A DNA stretch of 64,000 bases from Adenophora triphylla var. japonica (Eukaryota > Streptophyta > Magnoliopsida > Asterales > Campanulaceae): the NCBI GenBank assembly GCA_022495995.1, contig JAFEMH010001295.1:1-64000 (forward strand), written 5' to 3'. The notes below the pieces were generated by a model, which saw only the letters and a program-made list of their open reading frames with translations, did not search any database and was not told where the DNA came from. The position numbers and the translations under genes were made by a program. The stretch's first letter is position 1, and each line of letters starts with the position of its first letter. Shown one piece after another: positions 31,547 to 42,795 of the stretch.

Positions 31547-31786
31547 AAAGTGCCCCTTTGGCCAATTTTCTCGATTCACCCCTGTGGTTTGATGTTATTA
31601 ATCCTAACCCCTCTGGTTTGCTGTTATTAATTCTAACCCATGTGGTTTATTACCACTTGAGCCCCTGTAGATTATTTTACTATTCTACCTCCGTTGGCCT
31701 GTTTTACCATATTTGCCCCTGGCATTTTCCCATATACCACTCTTCATCACAAAATCCTCGGGTTCGTCCCTCTCATCACAAAATTC

Positions 31787-32290
31787 TCGGGTGACTCCCC
31801 TTACAGTCAAGTCTCGGCTGACTCCCCTAACAGTCAATCTTTGAGTGACTCCCCCTCCAGTCAAATCTTCGGGTGACTCCCCTTACAGTCAAATCTCGGG
31901 TGATTCCCCTAATAGCCAATCTTCGGGTGACTCCCCTTACAATCAAATCTCGGGTGACTCCCCTTACAGTCAAATCTCAGGTGACTCCCCTAACAGTCAA
32001 TCTTCGGGTGACTCCCCCTCCAGTCAAATCTTCGGGTGACTCCCCTTACAGTCAAATCTCGGGTGACTCCCGTAACAGTCAATCTTCGGGTGACTCCCCC
32101 TCCAGTCAAATCTTCGGGTGACTTCCCTAACAGTCAAATCTTGGGTGACTCCCCTAACAGTCAATCTTCGGGTGACTCCCCTAACAGTCAATCTTCGGGT
32201 GACTCCCCCTCCAGTCAAATCTCGGGTGACTCCCCCTCCAGTCTAATCTTCGGGTGACTTCCCTCCACTCAAATTCCGGGCGACTTCCCT
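31787..32290 (+). repeat. Minisatellite of E2, unit about 28 bp, about 17 copies
   Basis: Units read CTCGGGTGACTCCCCTTACA then GTCAAATC, with CTTCC and CTCC variants. It takes the place of the 72-bp array of E1, between the antisense gene and the LTR. Pro/Ser-rich frames on both strands are by-products. Confidence 0.85.
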
Positions 32291-32307
32291 CCAACAGTCA
32301 CTTATAC

Positions 32308-32350
32308 AAACTACGATCCGGCTTGATTCCCTCTTAGGAATACATAGGAA
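32308..32350 (+). other. Two-stem conserved motif, type B, E2 first copy
   Basis: Inner hairpin ATTCC-CTCTTA-GGAAT; the outer stem CTACG/CATAG has one mismatch. Confidence 0.6.
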
Positions 32351-32427
32351 TCCTTTCTCCAAAGGTCCAGCCATTTGACCGCTTCGGTTTTTCTTCGGTT
32401 TGAGGCACCGCAAGTTCTCACTCCTTC

Positions 32428-32470
32428 GAACTATGATCTGGCTTGATTCCCTTATAGGGATACGTAGGAA
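32428..32470 (+). other. Two-stem conserved motif, type B, E2 second copy
   Basis: Inner hairpin TCCC-TTATA-GGGA; outer stem CTATG/CGTAG with a T-G wobble in place of C-G. A GGTCCAGCC tail follows, as in E1. Confidence 0.65.
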
Positions 32471-32654
32471 TCCTTTCCCAAAATGGTCCAGCCATCCAAC
32501 CACATCAATCATGTTCCTTCATCTGCCATATCCCCAGCAAGTCCAGCAATTGGACCACTCCGGTCTTTCTTTCTCCCATCAGCCGCTCGTTAGGCTTGGG
32601 ATCCTTCTTATCGACAACCTCACATCTTCCGTAAGTGACATTGCCGAGGGGATC

Positions 32655-34259
32655 TGTGAGTACCCCAATCCAATTCGCGACCCAATAAAAGTGTCTTTTA
32701 CATAATAAAAGTACACTAGGGGGCATTTTGGTAAATTTTCGGTCCATTTCGAGACTTCCGGGAGCTTTTTATAAGTTTCTTGCTAAGGAAGTGTCTTTCG
32801 GTCTTTTTTCCATGCAGAAGAACCTTTGGGGTATTAATTCTGCTTGGACCTATAAGGAATTATCCATGAAGGGTCCAGAATTCGACACCTTGCCTGCTTC
32901 TAGAAGGAAAATGGTTATGCCTCCTTCTGTCGTGCGACATAACGAGTCATGTCGATCATTCCAGACTGCCACCTTGCAGGTTTCTAGAAGGAAGGCAGTT
33001 ATTCTCGTTATGTCATGCGACATAAGTAGCCATTCCTATGCAGGCTATAAATAGGACCTTCCTCCTATCATTTTGGATCCTTTTTCAACTCCCTAGTGTT
33101 ACTCTGCCCAGATCACTCCAGATACACACACCAATCCCTAAAAACATCCACAATTCACCTAAATCTCTCACAATTCTCTCTCTCTTTTTCTCTCAATCCA
33201 AGCTAATCATACACCACCATTTAGATCATTGATCCTTTATTCCTTTTGAGTTCAAGTTAGTTCTGTAGCTGAGAGCAGAAGATCTTTATACCTAACTAGG
33301 TATAAGGATCGAGGATCTACAAGGGTAACATCCTTATTCCCATCCTCTCTCTATTCTCATCACTTAATGTCATTTCTATAATTGATCTGCTGATTTGTCA
33401 TTAACTATGCCATGTTTTAGTCTCTAGAGGTCTCTATATCTGTGTGTATGTGTTTGTTCTTTGTTGATCTTCATTTCTTCTATATGATGTTTAGTCTAAA
33501 CATGAGGATGAGTATGAATCTTCCATATTCATACTCATCTGAATGTTATTAGCCCTTTATGAGGTCTCTGTAACCTGGTTATAGCCTTAGTCAATATCCA
33601 ATAATCCTCTGATCTTCAATTGTAAGCAGTTTGTAAAGCTTCTGCAAGCTGGCACGTCTCGTCGTGCGACGGATCTAGCCACCACAGATCCTGTATCGTG
33701 GGACGTACTAAGCCATATTGCAGAGGTTAATTTCAGTTTTAAGTAACTAGCTGGTCTCTATGACCTATAGATATTGTTCTGTTTCTTTTTGGATCTCTCA
33801 GTTTTTTCCATGTAATTTCTCCCTTGTGTAACCTCTGCAAAAGACCAGTATTGTCGGGCGACACACCTAGCCAGTCTAGATCCTGTGTCGTGCGACTTTA
33901 CAAGCCATTTATAGAGGTCATTTCCAACTGTAAGTACCTTTCAAAATTCTTTGCAATTGGGGTTGTGGCTCCCTCAAATAGCTCACAGATTGTATTTCTC
34001 TGTTCTTCTTGCAATAAAAATAAAGCATATAAACACAATTTCCGTCTCACACATTTGCACACACTTTTTGAATTATTTGGATGTTGAACATTAGAAAGAC
34101 CCTTTTATAGGGGCATCTTGGGTGAACTCTCAGTTCTTCCCAAGATGTAATCTGACCCCCGAACCCATTTTCTCTTTTCAAAAGGTTTTTCAAAATATAC
34201 CTCTTAAAACATGGCGTGGCGACTCCCAAAAACTTTTTTAATCGGCGAGCGTACATTCA
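32655..34259 (+). repeat. E2 3' LTR, 1605 bp
   Basis: It starts TGTGAGTACCCCAATCC after the purine tract GCCGAGGGGATC and ends CGGCGAGCGTACATTCA. TATAAATAG lies at 33046-33054. Dyads of the GTCGTGCGAC kind stand at 32928, 33011, 33661, 33852 and 33887. Its start and end match the E3 LTR (54130 and 56044), and the two share the GGCGTGG(C/T)GACTCCC segment before the end. Confidence 0.8.
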
Positions 34260-35063
34260 GTATTTTCATCAATCAAGCAAAATATACCAAAGATCTTATC
34301 AAGAAATTTGGTCTTGATTCTACTCATCCTCAAAGCACTCCAATGGCCACCAAATTTATACCTTGACAAAGATGAGTCCGGTAAGAAAGTAGATATGACA
34401 CTCTACCGAGGTATGATAGGATCTCTACTTTACTTAACCGCTAGTAAGCCAGATATCATGTTTGCCGTATGTGTATGTGCTAGATTTCAAGCTGACCCTA
34501 GAGAATCTCACTTGCAAGCTGTTAAAAGAATTATTAGATATCTTGTGGGAATTGCTAACTTAGGTTTGTGATGCCCAAAAGATTCATCCTTTACGCTAAT
34601 TGGCTATTCAGATGCTGATTTTGCAGCTTGTAGGGTCACCAGGAAAAGTACTAGTGGAACTTGTCAATTTCTAGGTAACCAATTGGTCTCATGGTCATGC
34701 AAGAAGCAATCATCAATTTCCACTTCTACAACTGAGGCTGAGTACATAGCTTCTAGGAGTTGCTGTTCACAAATGCTATGGATGAATCAACAACTGGTGG
34801 ACTATGAAATTCCCCAAGAAGTGTGTCCCATCTACTGTGACAACACCTCAGCCATTTCAGTCTCCAACAATCCTGTGATGCATTCCAAGACAAAGCACAT
34901 AGACATCAAATAACACTTCCTCAAGGATCATGTTGAAAAGGGTAATATTGTACTTTTAAAAGTTCATACTAATTATCAGTTAGCTGACATTTTGACAAAA
35001 CCCTTGAATATTAAAAGATTTGAATTCCTTAGAGGAGAATTAGGCATGATTGATATTCGTTGA
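34260..35063 (+). pseudogene. Sirevirus-like copia RT end and RNase H
   Basis: It starts mid-domain with IFINQAKYTKDLIKKFGLDS just after the E2 LTR. The frame at 34308-34571 then gives YRGMIGSLLYLTASKPDIMF. RNase H follows with YSDADFAACRVTRKSTSGTC, STTEAEYIA and YCDNTSAISVSNNPVMHSKT, then QLADILTKPLNIKRFEFLRG and a stop near 35063. Stops at 34365, 34569 and 34912 and missing upstream domains make it a relic. This is the C-terminal end of a copia Gag-Pol; the large env-position ORF at 48034 belongs to the same element, parted by the Athila insertion. Confidence 0.8.
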
Positions 35064-35374
35064 TAATTTGTGCTAACTTTGCTATTTGTGTAAGCTCTCA
35101 ACCGATCAAAAGGTGTTTGAAAATTTTCCTTAGTTCTACCTTGCTAACCGATGAATCTAATCGATGGCCTCCCAACCGACGGCAATTGTCTCCTAGCCGG
35201 TCATTGCACTTATTCCTGACCGATCATATTCTAACCAGTTACCTCTGTGACCGGTCAAGCCTCAAGCAGTTTCGTTAACCGGTTAGCTAACCTAACCGGT
35301 CAATCCAATTACCTAACCGACGAATTGGAGCCGGATCGAAATTTCCAATCCGTTTTTAACAGGCTCGTTTCTGT
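35064..35374 (+). other. Sirevirus-like spacer between pol and env-position ORF, left part
   Basis: No gene seen. It is rich in ACCGAT, ACCGAC and ACCGGT words (at least eight), like the ORF and LTR at 48-53 kb. It continues at 47431 after the Athila element. Confidence 0.55.
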
Positions 35375-35379
35375 ATAGT

Positions 35380-36629
35380 TGATGGATGTGTTTTTACACA
35401 CCCATTTTACATGTTTACGAACCTATTCTAGGCTCAAAATTCCGGGTTTTATGTTGTTTTAATATTGTTGTTGAGTGTTTATGAGTACAGGGGAAAAGGA
35501 TGATTAAGTGTTGATTTTGGTCAATAAAATGGCAAGGAAACCAAGTTGGAGCGGAGCAGAGCAAGGAAATTGGAAAATAATTCGAGATGCAGTTCTAGGC
35601 ACCAGAGCGGCCGCGCTCTACCTAAGAGCGGCCGCGCTCCATTGACGTCGTTTTGAAGGCCAGGGTTACTGCCAAAGTGCGCGGGCGCGCTCAACACAGA
35701 GCGGCCGCGCTTGTCCCGTTTTCAGTACCAGATTTCGGCAACTTATGATGGGCAGTCTCGACTTTTCGCACATTTTTCCCTTGTATTTTGCCCTAGAGTA
35801 TTTATACTTCAACAGCAGTTTTTAAAAACAATCTTGGATATTATTATTGTTCTAGGTTTTGAGTTTTCGTAGACAATTATTGCTCATCAATTCCGGATCT
35901 CTCAGGTTTTGATGTTCTTTTATTTTATGATCAGTATTGTTTTCGTTATGTCTTTGCGTAGCTAAGTTCTTTAGATTTGCGGATTGGTTGTAGCGATTAC
36001 TAGATCTTTATGCTATTGATTTAATTCTTCCCAATTGATCTCTTTCTAGTTCTTCGAAACATTAATCTTTTAATTATTTGGGTATTGATTCTGCCATTAA
36101 TTTGGGGATTGATACAATTGAACACTGTTTTGAAGATTAAACCTAATTGAGGCCATAATAGAAATCAAAAGGGTTTAGATTTAACATTCTATTGTGTTGA
36201 TTAATTATTTGATTGTTGTGTGGCCGTAACAGAAAACGCAGCTTGATAATAATTAAAAGGGTTGCAATCCGGGCACCACACCGTCCCAATCCTTACTTTT
36301 GTGAATGAATCCTAGTTTGAGATTAATGTTTTCAGCAATAAAAATAGCATAGGGTGAAAGTAATTGTGAATCCAATCCGTGAATCTCCGTGTTTATCTGA
36401 GTTAATTCGTTCTGTTTAAATCGCGTTCTTTAGTTTTTAAGCTGTTATTTCTGTTTTAGGATTAGATTATTATTCTCAAATCAAAAATCTGTGGTTACTA
36501 TATTCATTACTTTTACTGCGTTTGTTTACCAACAAGTTTCTGTGGTTCGACCCCTGCTTGTGCATACTGCTACACCGGTAGTGAGTACACTTGCTCGGTT
36601 TTTATTACTAGAGGAATTTTCCTCCATCA
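35380..36629 (+). repeat. Athila-type 5' LTR, 1250 bp
   Basis: It starts TGATGGATGTGTTTTTACAC and ends TTTTCCTCCATCA. A TATA-like TATTTATA lies near 35797. It holds GC-rich NotI-like blocks (AGAGCGGCCGCGCTC at 35604 and 35625, and GCGCGGGCGCGCTC with its partner at 35677-35711). Confidence 0.9.
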
Positions 36630-36635
36630 AGTTTT

Positions 36636-36654
36636 TGGCGCCGTTGCCGGGGAC
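36636..36654 (+). other. Primer-binding site for tRNA-Asp
   Basis: TGGCGCCGTTGCCGGGGAC, complementary to the 3' end of plant tRNA-Asp, starts six bases after the LTR. This primer is usual for Athila-type elements. Confidence 0.85.
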
Positions 36655-36687
36655 TTGTTGCAAGTAAACAAGTAAGTTAAGTAGTGA

Positions 36688-39426
36688 ATGCAAGGTCGTC
36701 GTTCTTTGAAGCCTACATTGGTTCCATTGGACGATAACATCAATAGACTTGAGGAAACATTTGAGGGCGATCCCCTCTTTAATCCTCTCTTTTCAGATTC
36801 GGACATCGAGTCTGAACCCTCCACCACCGAGGTAGAGGAAGAAAAAGTCGAGATGGCAGAACCACCGGCTCAAACAATGAATGATTACCTGAGACCTAGG
36901 GTAGACACTTCTACCTCATGCATAGTGCTGTCCGAAGCAGCAAAGAATTTAGAGGTCAAAGGTCAATATTTTGCTATGTTACCTAGTTTTCAGGGGCTAC
37001 CAGGCGAGGATGCCTTGACTTTCTTGAAAGAATACATTATGACGGTAGCCCAGTTTCTATTAAGAGAGGGAGTGACTGAAGTTCAGATTAGACTTAAGTG
37101 CTTCCCTTACACTTTAAAAGGGGCAGCGAAAACTTGGTTAATGATGCTTCCATCCCAAAGCATCAGCACATGGACTGAGATGCAAGATATTTTTCTCAGG
37201 AGGTATTACCCACATCATCTGCAGTCTACTTTTAGACAGAAATTGATGACTTTCACACAAGATGTGGGGGAACCTTTCCATGAAGCTTGGGAGAGATTTA
37301 ATATGATGCTTATTCAATGTCCTCAGCATAATTTTTCTTTACCCTCTCTGAATCAAGCTTTCTATGATGGCTTGAATGATTCCACTCAGTCTGTAGTGGA
37401 TAATGCAGCAGGAGGCTCTATAGGAGTCAAGACCCCTGAGGAGACTAAGGCCTTATTTGAAATGTTGAGTGCTAATTCTCAACAAAAGAGTTCTAGGGGG
37501 AAAACAAGGGGGGTATTGGATTTGACTGCTACTGATAATTTATCCAAGCAAATTGCTGTTTTAAATAGTAAGTTTGACAAGTTGACTGCTCAAGGCACCT
37601 CTTCTAGTGCCAATGTGTTAAATGATTTATGTGCTTACTGTGGTTTAAATTCTCATGCTACTAATATGTGTCCAAGTGGTGTGCAGTTTGGTTGTGATCC
37701 TGAACAGGTAAATGCTATGTATGGACAGCCCCCAAGGCATCCACAGAACATGCCCTATGGCAACACTTATAATCCAGGGTGGAGGAATCATCCTAATTTC
37801 TCGTGGGGAGGTAATCAGAATCCACAAAATAAACCTCTCCATCCTCCACCTCCACCAGGACCATTTGAAAGAAGGAAGGAGCCTTGGGAGGAAGCAGTAG
37901 AGCAGATGAGAGCTGAACAGCAACAGGCAGCAAAGAATCATGAAGCTGCTATGAAAAAATTGGAGACCCAAATAGGGCAAATGGCTGAAGCTGTTCAAGC
38001 AATGCAGGGGCACAAGTCAGGGACCTTCCCGAGTCAAGGTCACCAAGCAAAAGCCATTACCACACTCCGGAATGGTAAACAGGTAGGTAGCGAGGTAATT
38101 TCTTCTTCATCTTCTACTCCCCCTCCTGTTGTTGAGATTGTTAATGAGGAAGAAGGTACTAATGAATTGGGGGAAAAATCTAAAGTTGACTCTCCAGCCC
38201 CCAATCCATATGTACCAGCTGTACCGTTTCCTGGAAGATTTATGAGAAATAAAATGGATCAACAAATGTCGGAGTTGATGGACATGTTCTCTAAAGTGAA
38301 CATCAATCTCCCTTTGTTGAATGTGATAAAAAATATTCCGGCTTATGCCAAGTTTTTCAAAGAAATTAATTCCAAGAAACCAAAGTATGGCAAGGATGAG
38401 AAAGCTTTTCTTGGAGAGAATGCTAGTGCAGTGGCACAACACCTCCTCCCACCCAAACAAAAGGACCCCGGAAGTTTTATAATTTCTATCAATATGGGGA
38501 ACTCGAATAAGGTGAAGGCGATGTTGGACCTAGGTGCTAGTATTAATTTGTTACCCCATTATATGTATCTTGATATGGGTTTGCCTGAATTGAAACCTAC
38601 ATCCATGGCTCTTCAACTAGCGGATCGATCTATTAAAAGACCGTTGGGGATTGTGGAAGATGTTTTGGTTCAGGTGGACTCATTGATCATACCTGTGGAT
38701 TTTGTTGTGCTTGAGATGCCTAATAGTGAGTGTAGTCGTCGTGATTCCCCAATTCTACTTGGGCGACCATTCATGGCGACGACAAACACTATTATTAATG
38801 TTGGCAATGGAACTCTTTCCATGACTGTGGCCAACGAAACTATTGAAATTTCTGTGCATGATATTATGAAAAATCCAATGGACAATGGGAATTCTTGTAA
38901 CTTTGTGGAGAGAGTAGATGATTGTGTGCATGAGTATCTGTGGCATGATAGAGCATGTGATGAACTTGAGATGTTGTTGAATGGCAGTGAGAAAACTAGG
39001 GATAATGCGGGTTCCGAAGTTATGGCCATTGAAAATAAGGCCGAGGAACATTATTCTGTTAATGGCCCGTCTCACTCCCTAGGCTACTTCAATGAGAAGT
39101 ATGCGCCATCAGTTGTGGTTCCACCGGTTCTTGAACTAAAACCCCTCCCCTCTAATTTAAAATATGCTTTTCTAGGGGAGGGCGAGACTTTACCTGTGAT
39201 AGTTGCCTCAGATTTGACCCTAGAACAAGAGGCCAAATTAATTGCTGTGCTTTGTGAGCACAAATCGGCCATAGGGTGGACTTTGGCGGATATTAAAGGT
39301 ATTAGCCCCTCAATGTGTATGCATAAAATTAATCTTGTAGAGGGGGCTAAACCTTCAAGGGAGAGACAAAGGAGATTGAATCCTCACATGGAGGAAGCAA
39401 GAGGAAAGAGGTCCCGAAATTATTAG
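36688..39426 (+). CDS. Athila-type Gag and aspartic protease (start of Gag-Pol)
   Basis: An open frame of 912 codons from ATG 34 bases after the primer site. The Gag capsid region is at about residues 95-185 (LKCFPYTLKGAAKTWLMMLP and IFLRRYYPHH). A zinc knuckle CAYCGLNSHATNMC (C-X2-C-X4-H-X4-C) is near residue 314. A Pro/Gln-rich and coiled-coil stretch follows at 390-450. The protease is near residues 605-700, with MLDLGASINLLPHYM (D-L-G-A loop) and SPILLGRPFMAT. The frame ends just inside RT (KINLVEGAKPSRERQRRLNP), where a shift near 39400-39460 stops it. In the intact family the frame would run on through pol. Gag forms the particle; the protease matures it. Confidence 0.9.
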   Translation: MQGRRSLKPTLVPLDDNINRLEETFEGDPLFNPLFSDSDIESEPSTTEVEEEKVEMAEPPAQTMNDYLRPRVDTSTSCIVLSEAAKNLEVKGQYFAMLPSFQGLPGEDALTFLKEYIMTVAQFLLREGVTEVQIRLKCFPYTLKGAAKTWLMMLPSQSISTWTEMQDIFLRRYYPHHLQSTFRQKLMTFTQDVGEPFHEAWERFNMMLIQCPQHNFSLPSLNQAFYDGLNDSTQSVVDNAAGGSIGVKTPEETKALFEMLSANSQQKSSRGKTRGVLDLTATDNLSKQIAVLNSKFDKLTAQGTSSSANVLNDLCAYCGLNSHATNMCPSGVQFGCDPEQVNAMYGQPPRHPQNMPYGNTYNPGWRNHPNFSWGGNQNPQNKPLHPPPPPGPFERRKEPWEEAVEQMRAEQQQAAKNHEAAMKKLETQIGQMAEAVQAMQGHKSGTFPSQGHQAKAITTLRNGKQVGSEVISSSSSTPPPVVEIVNEEEGTNELGEKSKVDSPAPNPYVPAVPFPGRFMRNKMDQQMSELMDMFSKVNINLPLLNVIKNIPAYAKFFKEINSKKPKYGKDEKAFLGENASAVAQHLLPPKQKDPGSFIISINMGNSNKVKAMLDLGASINLLPHYMYLDMGLPELKPTSMALQLADRSIKRPLGIVEDVLVQVDSLIIPVDFVVLEMPNSECSRRDSPILLGRPFMATTNTIINVGNGTLSMTVANETIEISVHDIMKNPMDNGNSCNFVERVDDCVHEYLWHDRACDELEMLLNGSEKTRDNAGSEVMAIENKAEEHYSVNGPSHSLGYFNEKYAPSVVVPPVLELKPLPSNLKYAFLGEGETLPVIVASDLTLEQEAKLIAVLCEHKSAIGWTLADIKGISPSMCMHKINLVEGAKPSRERQRRLNPHMEEARGKRSRNY

Positions 39427-42033
39427 ATGCGGGAATTATATTCCCAATTGCGGACATGAGCGGTGAGCCCGGTTCAAGTGGTTCCTAAGAGGTCGGGCAT
39501 TACTGTTGTGAAAAATGATAAAAATGAGGATGTGCCCACTAGAGAGGTGACCGGGTATAGGATGTGTATAGATTTGAGAAAGCTGAATGCCGCCACCAAA
39601 AAGGATCACTTTCCTTTGCCTTTCATTGACCAAATCCTAGAGAGGTTGGCGGGTCATGCTTATTATCGCTTTCTTGATGGATTCTCGATATAATCAAATC
39701 ACAATTGCACCCGAGGACCAATCAAAGACCACTTTCACATGCCCCTTTGGTACTTTTGCCTATAGGAGGATGCCCTTTGGGCTTTGCAATGCACCCGCTA
39801 CTTTTCAAAGGTGCATGACCTCCATCTTCTCGGATATGATAGAGAAGTGTGTAGAGGTGTTTATGGATGATTTTTCTGTGGTTGGAGATAGCTTTGAGGG
39901 GTGTCTTAATAATTTGACTATGGTCTTGAGGAGATGTCATGAGACCAATTTGACACTTAGTTGGGAGAAGTGTCACTTTCTTGTTAGGCAGGGGATTGTC
40001 TTGGGCCACATAGTGTCTAGTAGGGGGATTGAGGTCGATAAAGCTAAGATAGATGTGATTTCTAAGCTGCCTCCCGGTCTCGCTAAGGGTGTTCGAAGTT
40101 TCTTAGGCCATGCGGGTTTTTATCGGCGATTTATTAAGGGTTTTTCACAAATTTGTAAGCCGTTAAGTAACTTGCTAGCTAAAGATACCGAGTTCATCTT
40201 TGACCAAGACCTGCCTAGATGCTTTCACTTTATTAAAAGAAAAACTTACTTGCACTCCCATTCTTTCTAGCCCCGATTGGTCTCACCCTTTTGAGATCAT
40301 GTGTGATGCATCTGATTTTGCTATTGGGGCTGTTTTAGACCAAAAGATAGATAAATTACCGCATGTAATCCATTATGCAAGTAGAACTCTTAATGATGCA
40401 CACTTAATTATACCACTACCGAAAAAGAATTTTTAGTCGTTGTGTTTGCACTTGAGAAGTTCCGTTCATATTTGCTTGGGTCGAAGGTAATAATCTATTC
40501 TGATCATGCTGCTTTAAAATATTTGTTGAATAAAAAGGATGCAAAACCTAGACTGCTTAGGTGGATGCTTTTGTTGCAAGAATTTGATTTGGAAATAAGG
40601 GACAAAAAGGGGTCCGAGAATGTAGTGGCAGATCACCTATCAAGGCTTGAGGATTTCTCGTTTCAGAATAGCAATGAAGGAGTGATTCCGGTGAATGAAA
40701 ATTTCCCGGATGAACAACTACTTGCTCTACATGTTCAAGAGCCTTGGTATGCGGATCTTGTTAATTATCTTGCTTGTGACATGATTCCTCCTCACTTTAC
40801 TTATGATCAAAAGAGGAAATTTAAATCTGATGTTAAGCACTACATTTGGGATGACCCTTACTTGTGGAAAATTTGTCCGGATAAGATGATGAGGAGATGT
40901 GTTCCGGAATATGAACAATTGAGTGTCTTGCGCTTTTGTCATGATTTACAATGTGGTGGGCATTTCAGTGGTCAAAAGACTGCTAGGAAAATCCTTCAAA
41001 GTGGCTTATATTGGCCCACCATATTTAAAGATGCGCAAGACTTTTGCAAAAAGTGTGATAAATGCCAAAGAACGGGAGGGATAGGTAAGCGTGATGAGAT
41101 GCCCCAAAATTATAATTTAGTTGTTGACATATTTGATGTATGGGGCATTGATTTCATGGGCCCTTTCCCCTCGTCCCATGGTTTTGTGTATATATTGGTT
41201 GCTGTTGACTATGTATCTAAATGGGTGGAAGCTATTGCCACTCGGACTAATGATGCTAATGTCGCTTTCAAAGTTTGTGTGTGAGAATATATTTTGTGTA
41301 CGGGTGCCTCGTGCAATCATTAGTGATCAAGGAACTCACTTCACAAACAGGCTCTTCAACCAAGTCCTAAAGAAATATGGGGTTGTTCACAAGCTAGCCA
41401 CAGCCTACCATCCCCAAACATCGGGGCAAGTGGAAGTGAGCAACCGCCAAATCAAGGGGGTTCTTGAGAAGACAACCGCCAAACAGAAAAGATTGGGCTT
41501 TGAAGCTCAATGATGCATTATGGGCATATCGGACCGCTTACAAAACTCCCATTGGGATGAGTCCGTACATGAATTGTGTATGGCAAAGAGTGTCACCTTC
41601 CGGTTGAGATGGAACACAAAGCATATTGGGCCGAAGGAACTCAACTTGGATTTGACGAAGGCGGGTGAGAAACGGATGCTTGATTTGGATGAGATTGAGG
41701 AGTTGAGGCAAGACAACTACCAAAGTGCCAAGTCAGTATAAAGAAAGAACCAAGAGATACCATGATCAAGACTTGAAGCCAAAATTCTTAAGTCCGGTAT
41801 GAAGGTCTTATTGTTCAATTCTCGATTGAGACTTTTTCCGGCAAATTGTGCTCCAAATGGTCGGGCCCTTATGAGTTGGTGAAAGTATTTCCACATGGAG
41901 CGGTCGAGCTCAAAGATTTGAAAACGGAAGTACATTCAAGGTGAATGGGCATCGAGTCAAGCCCTATCACGAAGGGGTGTCTATCTTGGAGGAAATTGAT
42001 GTGGTGGTGTCAGGTGGATGCACCGGAAATTAA
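39427..42033 (+). pseudogene. Athila-type pol: RT, RNase H and integrase, several frameshifts
   Basis: Domains are in the usual order. RT has GYRMCIDLRKLNAATKKDHF, MPFGLCNAPATFQRCM and VFMDDFSV (the F-M-D-D form of the catalytic loop). RNase H has VMCDASDFAIGAVL and [20 protein letters not shown]. The integrase zinc region has [13 protein letters not shown] and [13 protein letters not shown]; the core has [21 protein letters not shown] and [14 protein letters not shown] for the D, D and E. The C-terminal part includes YHDQDLKPK and VNGHRVKPYHEGV, to TAA at 42031. Frame changes fall near 39440, 39690, 40220, 40437, 41275 and 41500-41930. All catalytic residues remain, so the breaks are recent or partly error. 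Confidence 0.85.
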
Positions 42034-42294
42034 ATGAGAAATCATGAGCATCATGTCGAGCCAAAGACTTAAAACAAAGGCGCTAGTTGGGAGGCAACCC
42101 AACCGTAGGTAACTTTTACTGCTTTCTGTCTTTATGTTCAGTTTACCACTACTTGTTAGCTTTGAATTCGCGTTGGAATCTGTTTATGCAATGAGGACAT
42201 CGCAAATTCTTAGTTTGTGGGTGGGGGTATTCATAAAAAAAAAAAAAAAATAGACTGTTATTTACCGTTTTCGAGTCGTAGTATAGAACGTGTC

Positions 42295-42357
42295 GAACTA
42301 CGGTGACCTGAGCTTATTAATGTGGGTAGTCCGCTCACATTAATGGGGACGTAGGCA
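42295..42357 (+). other. Two-stem conserved motif, type A, Athila-type version
   Basis: Outer GAACTACG/ACGTAGGCA as in the Tat-type elements. The inner hairpin is longer: ATTAATGTG ... CACATTAAT, nine pairs around GGTAGTCCGCT. It lies about 260 bases after pol. Confidence 0.7.
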
Positions 42358-42607
42358 GCGAAAGTGCGGTCAAATGTTTGACATATTTTTGTCAAACAAA
42401 AGTTTCGTGTCACCCTTTATGGGTCTCTCCGAGTTTGTGGGTTTATAGGGGAGTGTAAATAGTTGTCACCCTCCAAAAATATTTACTTTTGAGTTTTGTC
42501 AATAGATATTATGCTTGTGTGTGTTTGTGGTGATGTGCAGGATAGCACACAATCGAGCAAGGTTGAAGCTGTGGACCTTAAGGCAGTAAACTGTTGAAAT
42601 CTCGCTG

Positions 42608-42795
42608 TCAGCGTGCGCGGGCGCGCTCGGAAACAGAGCGGCCGCGCTTGATTAAGGGAAAAAGGAGCATCACTCTCGGCCAGGCTGCGCGGGCGCGCTC
42701 CAAGGCAGAGCGGCCGCGCTCATTAAAATAAAAAAGGGGATCAGTTTCTGTCATACAGCGCGGGCGCGCTCGGACACAGAGCGGCCGCGCTCGAG
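42608..42795 (+). repeat. Three GC-rich hairpin repeats, about 74-bp spacing
   Basis: Each has GCGCGGGCGCGCTC, six or seven bases, then AGAGCGGCCGCGCTC, which can pair imperfectly. Copies start near 42614, 42687 and 42761. The same pair is found in both LTRs of the element. NotI sites (GCGGCCGC) lie in each. Confidence 0.85.

Larger units (their letters stand above)
29570..34259 (+). mobile_element. E2: 3' half of a second Tat-type element
   Basis: It comprises an antisense PMD gene, a minisatellite, two type B motifs, a purine tract and an LTR, in the order seen in E1. Its right end (34259) sits in a copia RT reading frame: after removing it, GGTATTTTCATC continues as the copia GIFI motif, with GTATT (34260-34264) as the likely right target duplication. 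The left half is gone, and the joint at about 29560 abuts an unrelated copia fragment. Confidence 0.75.
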
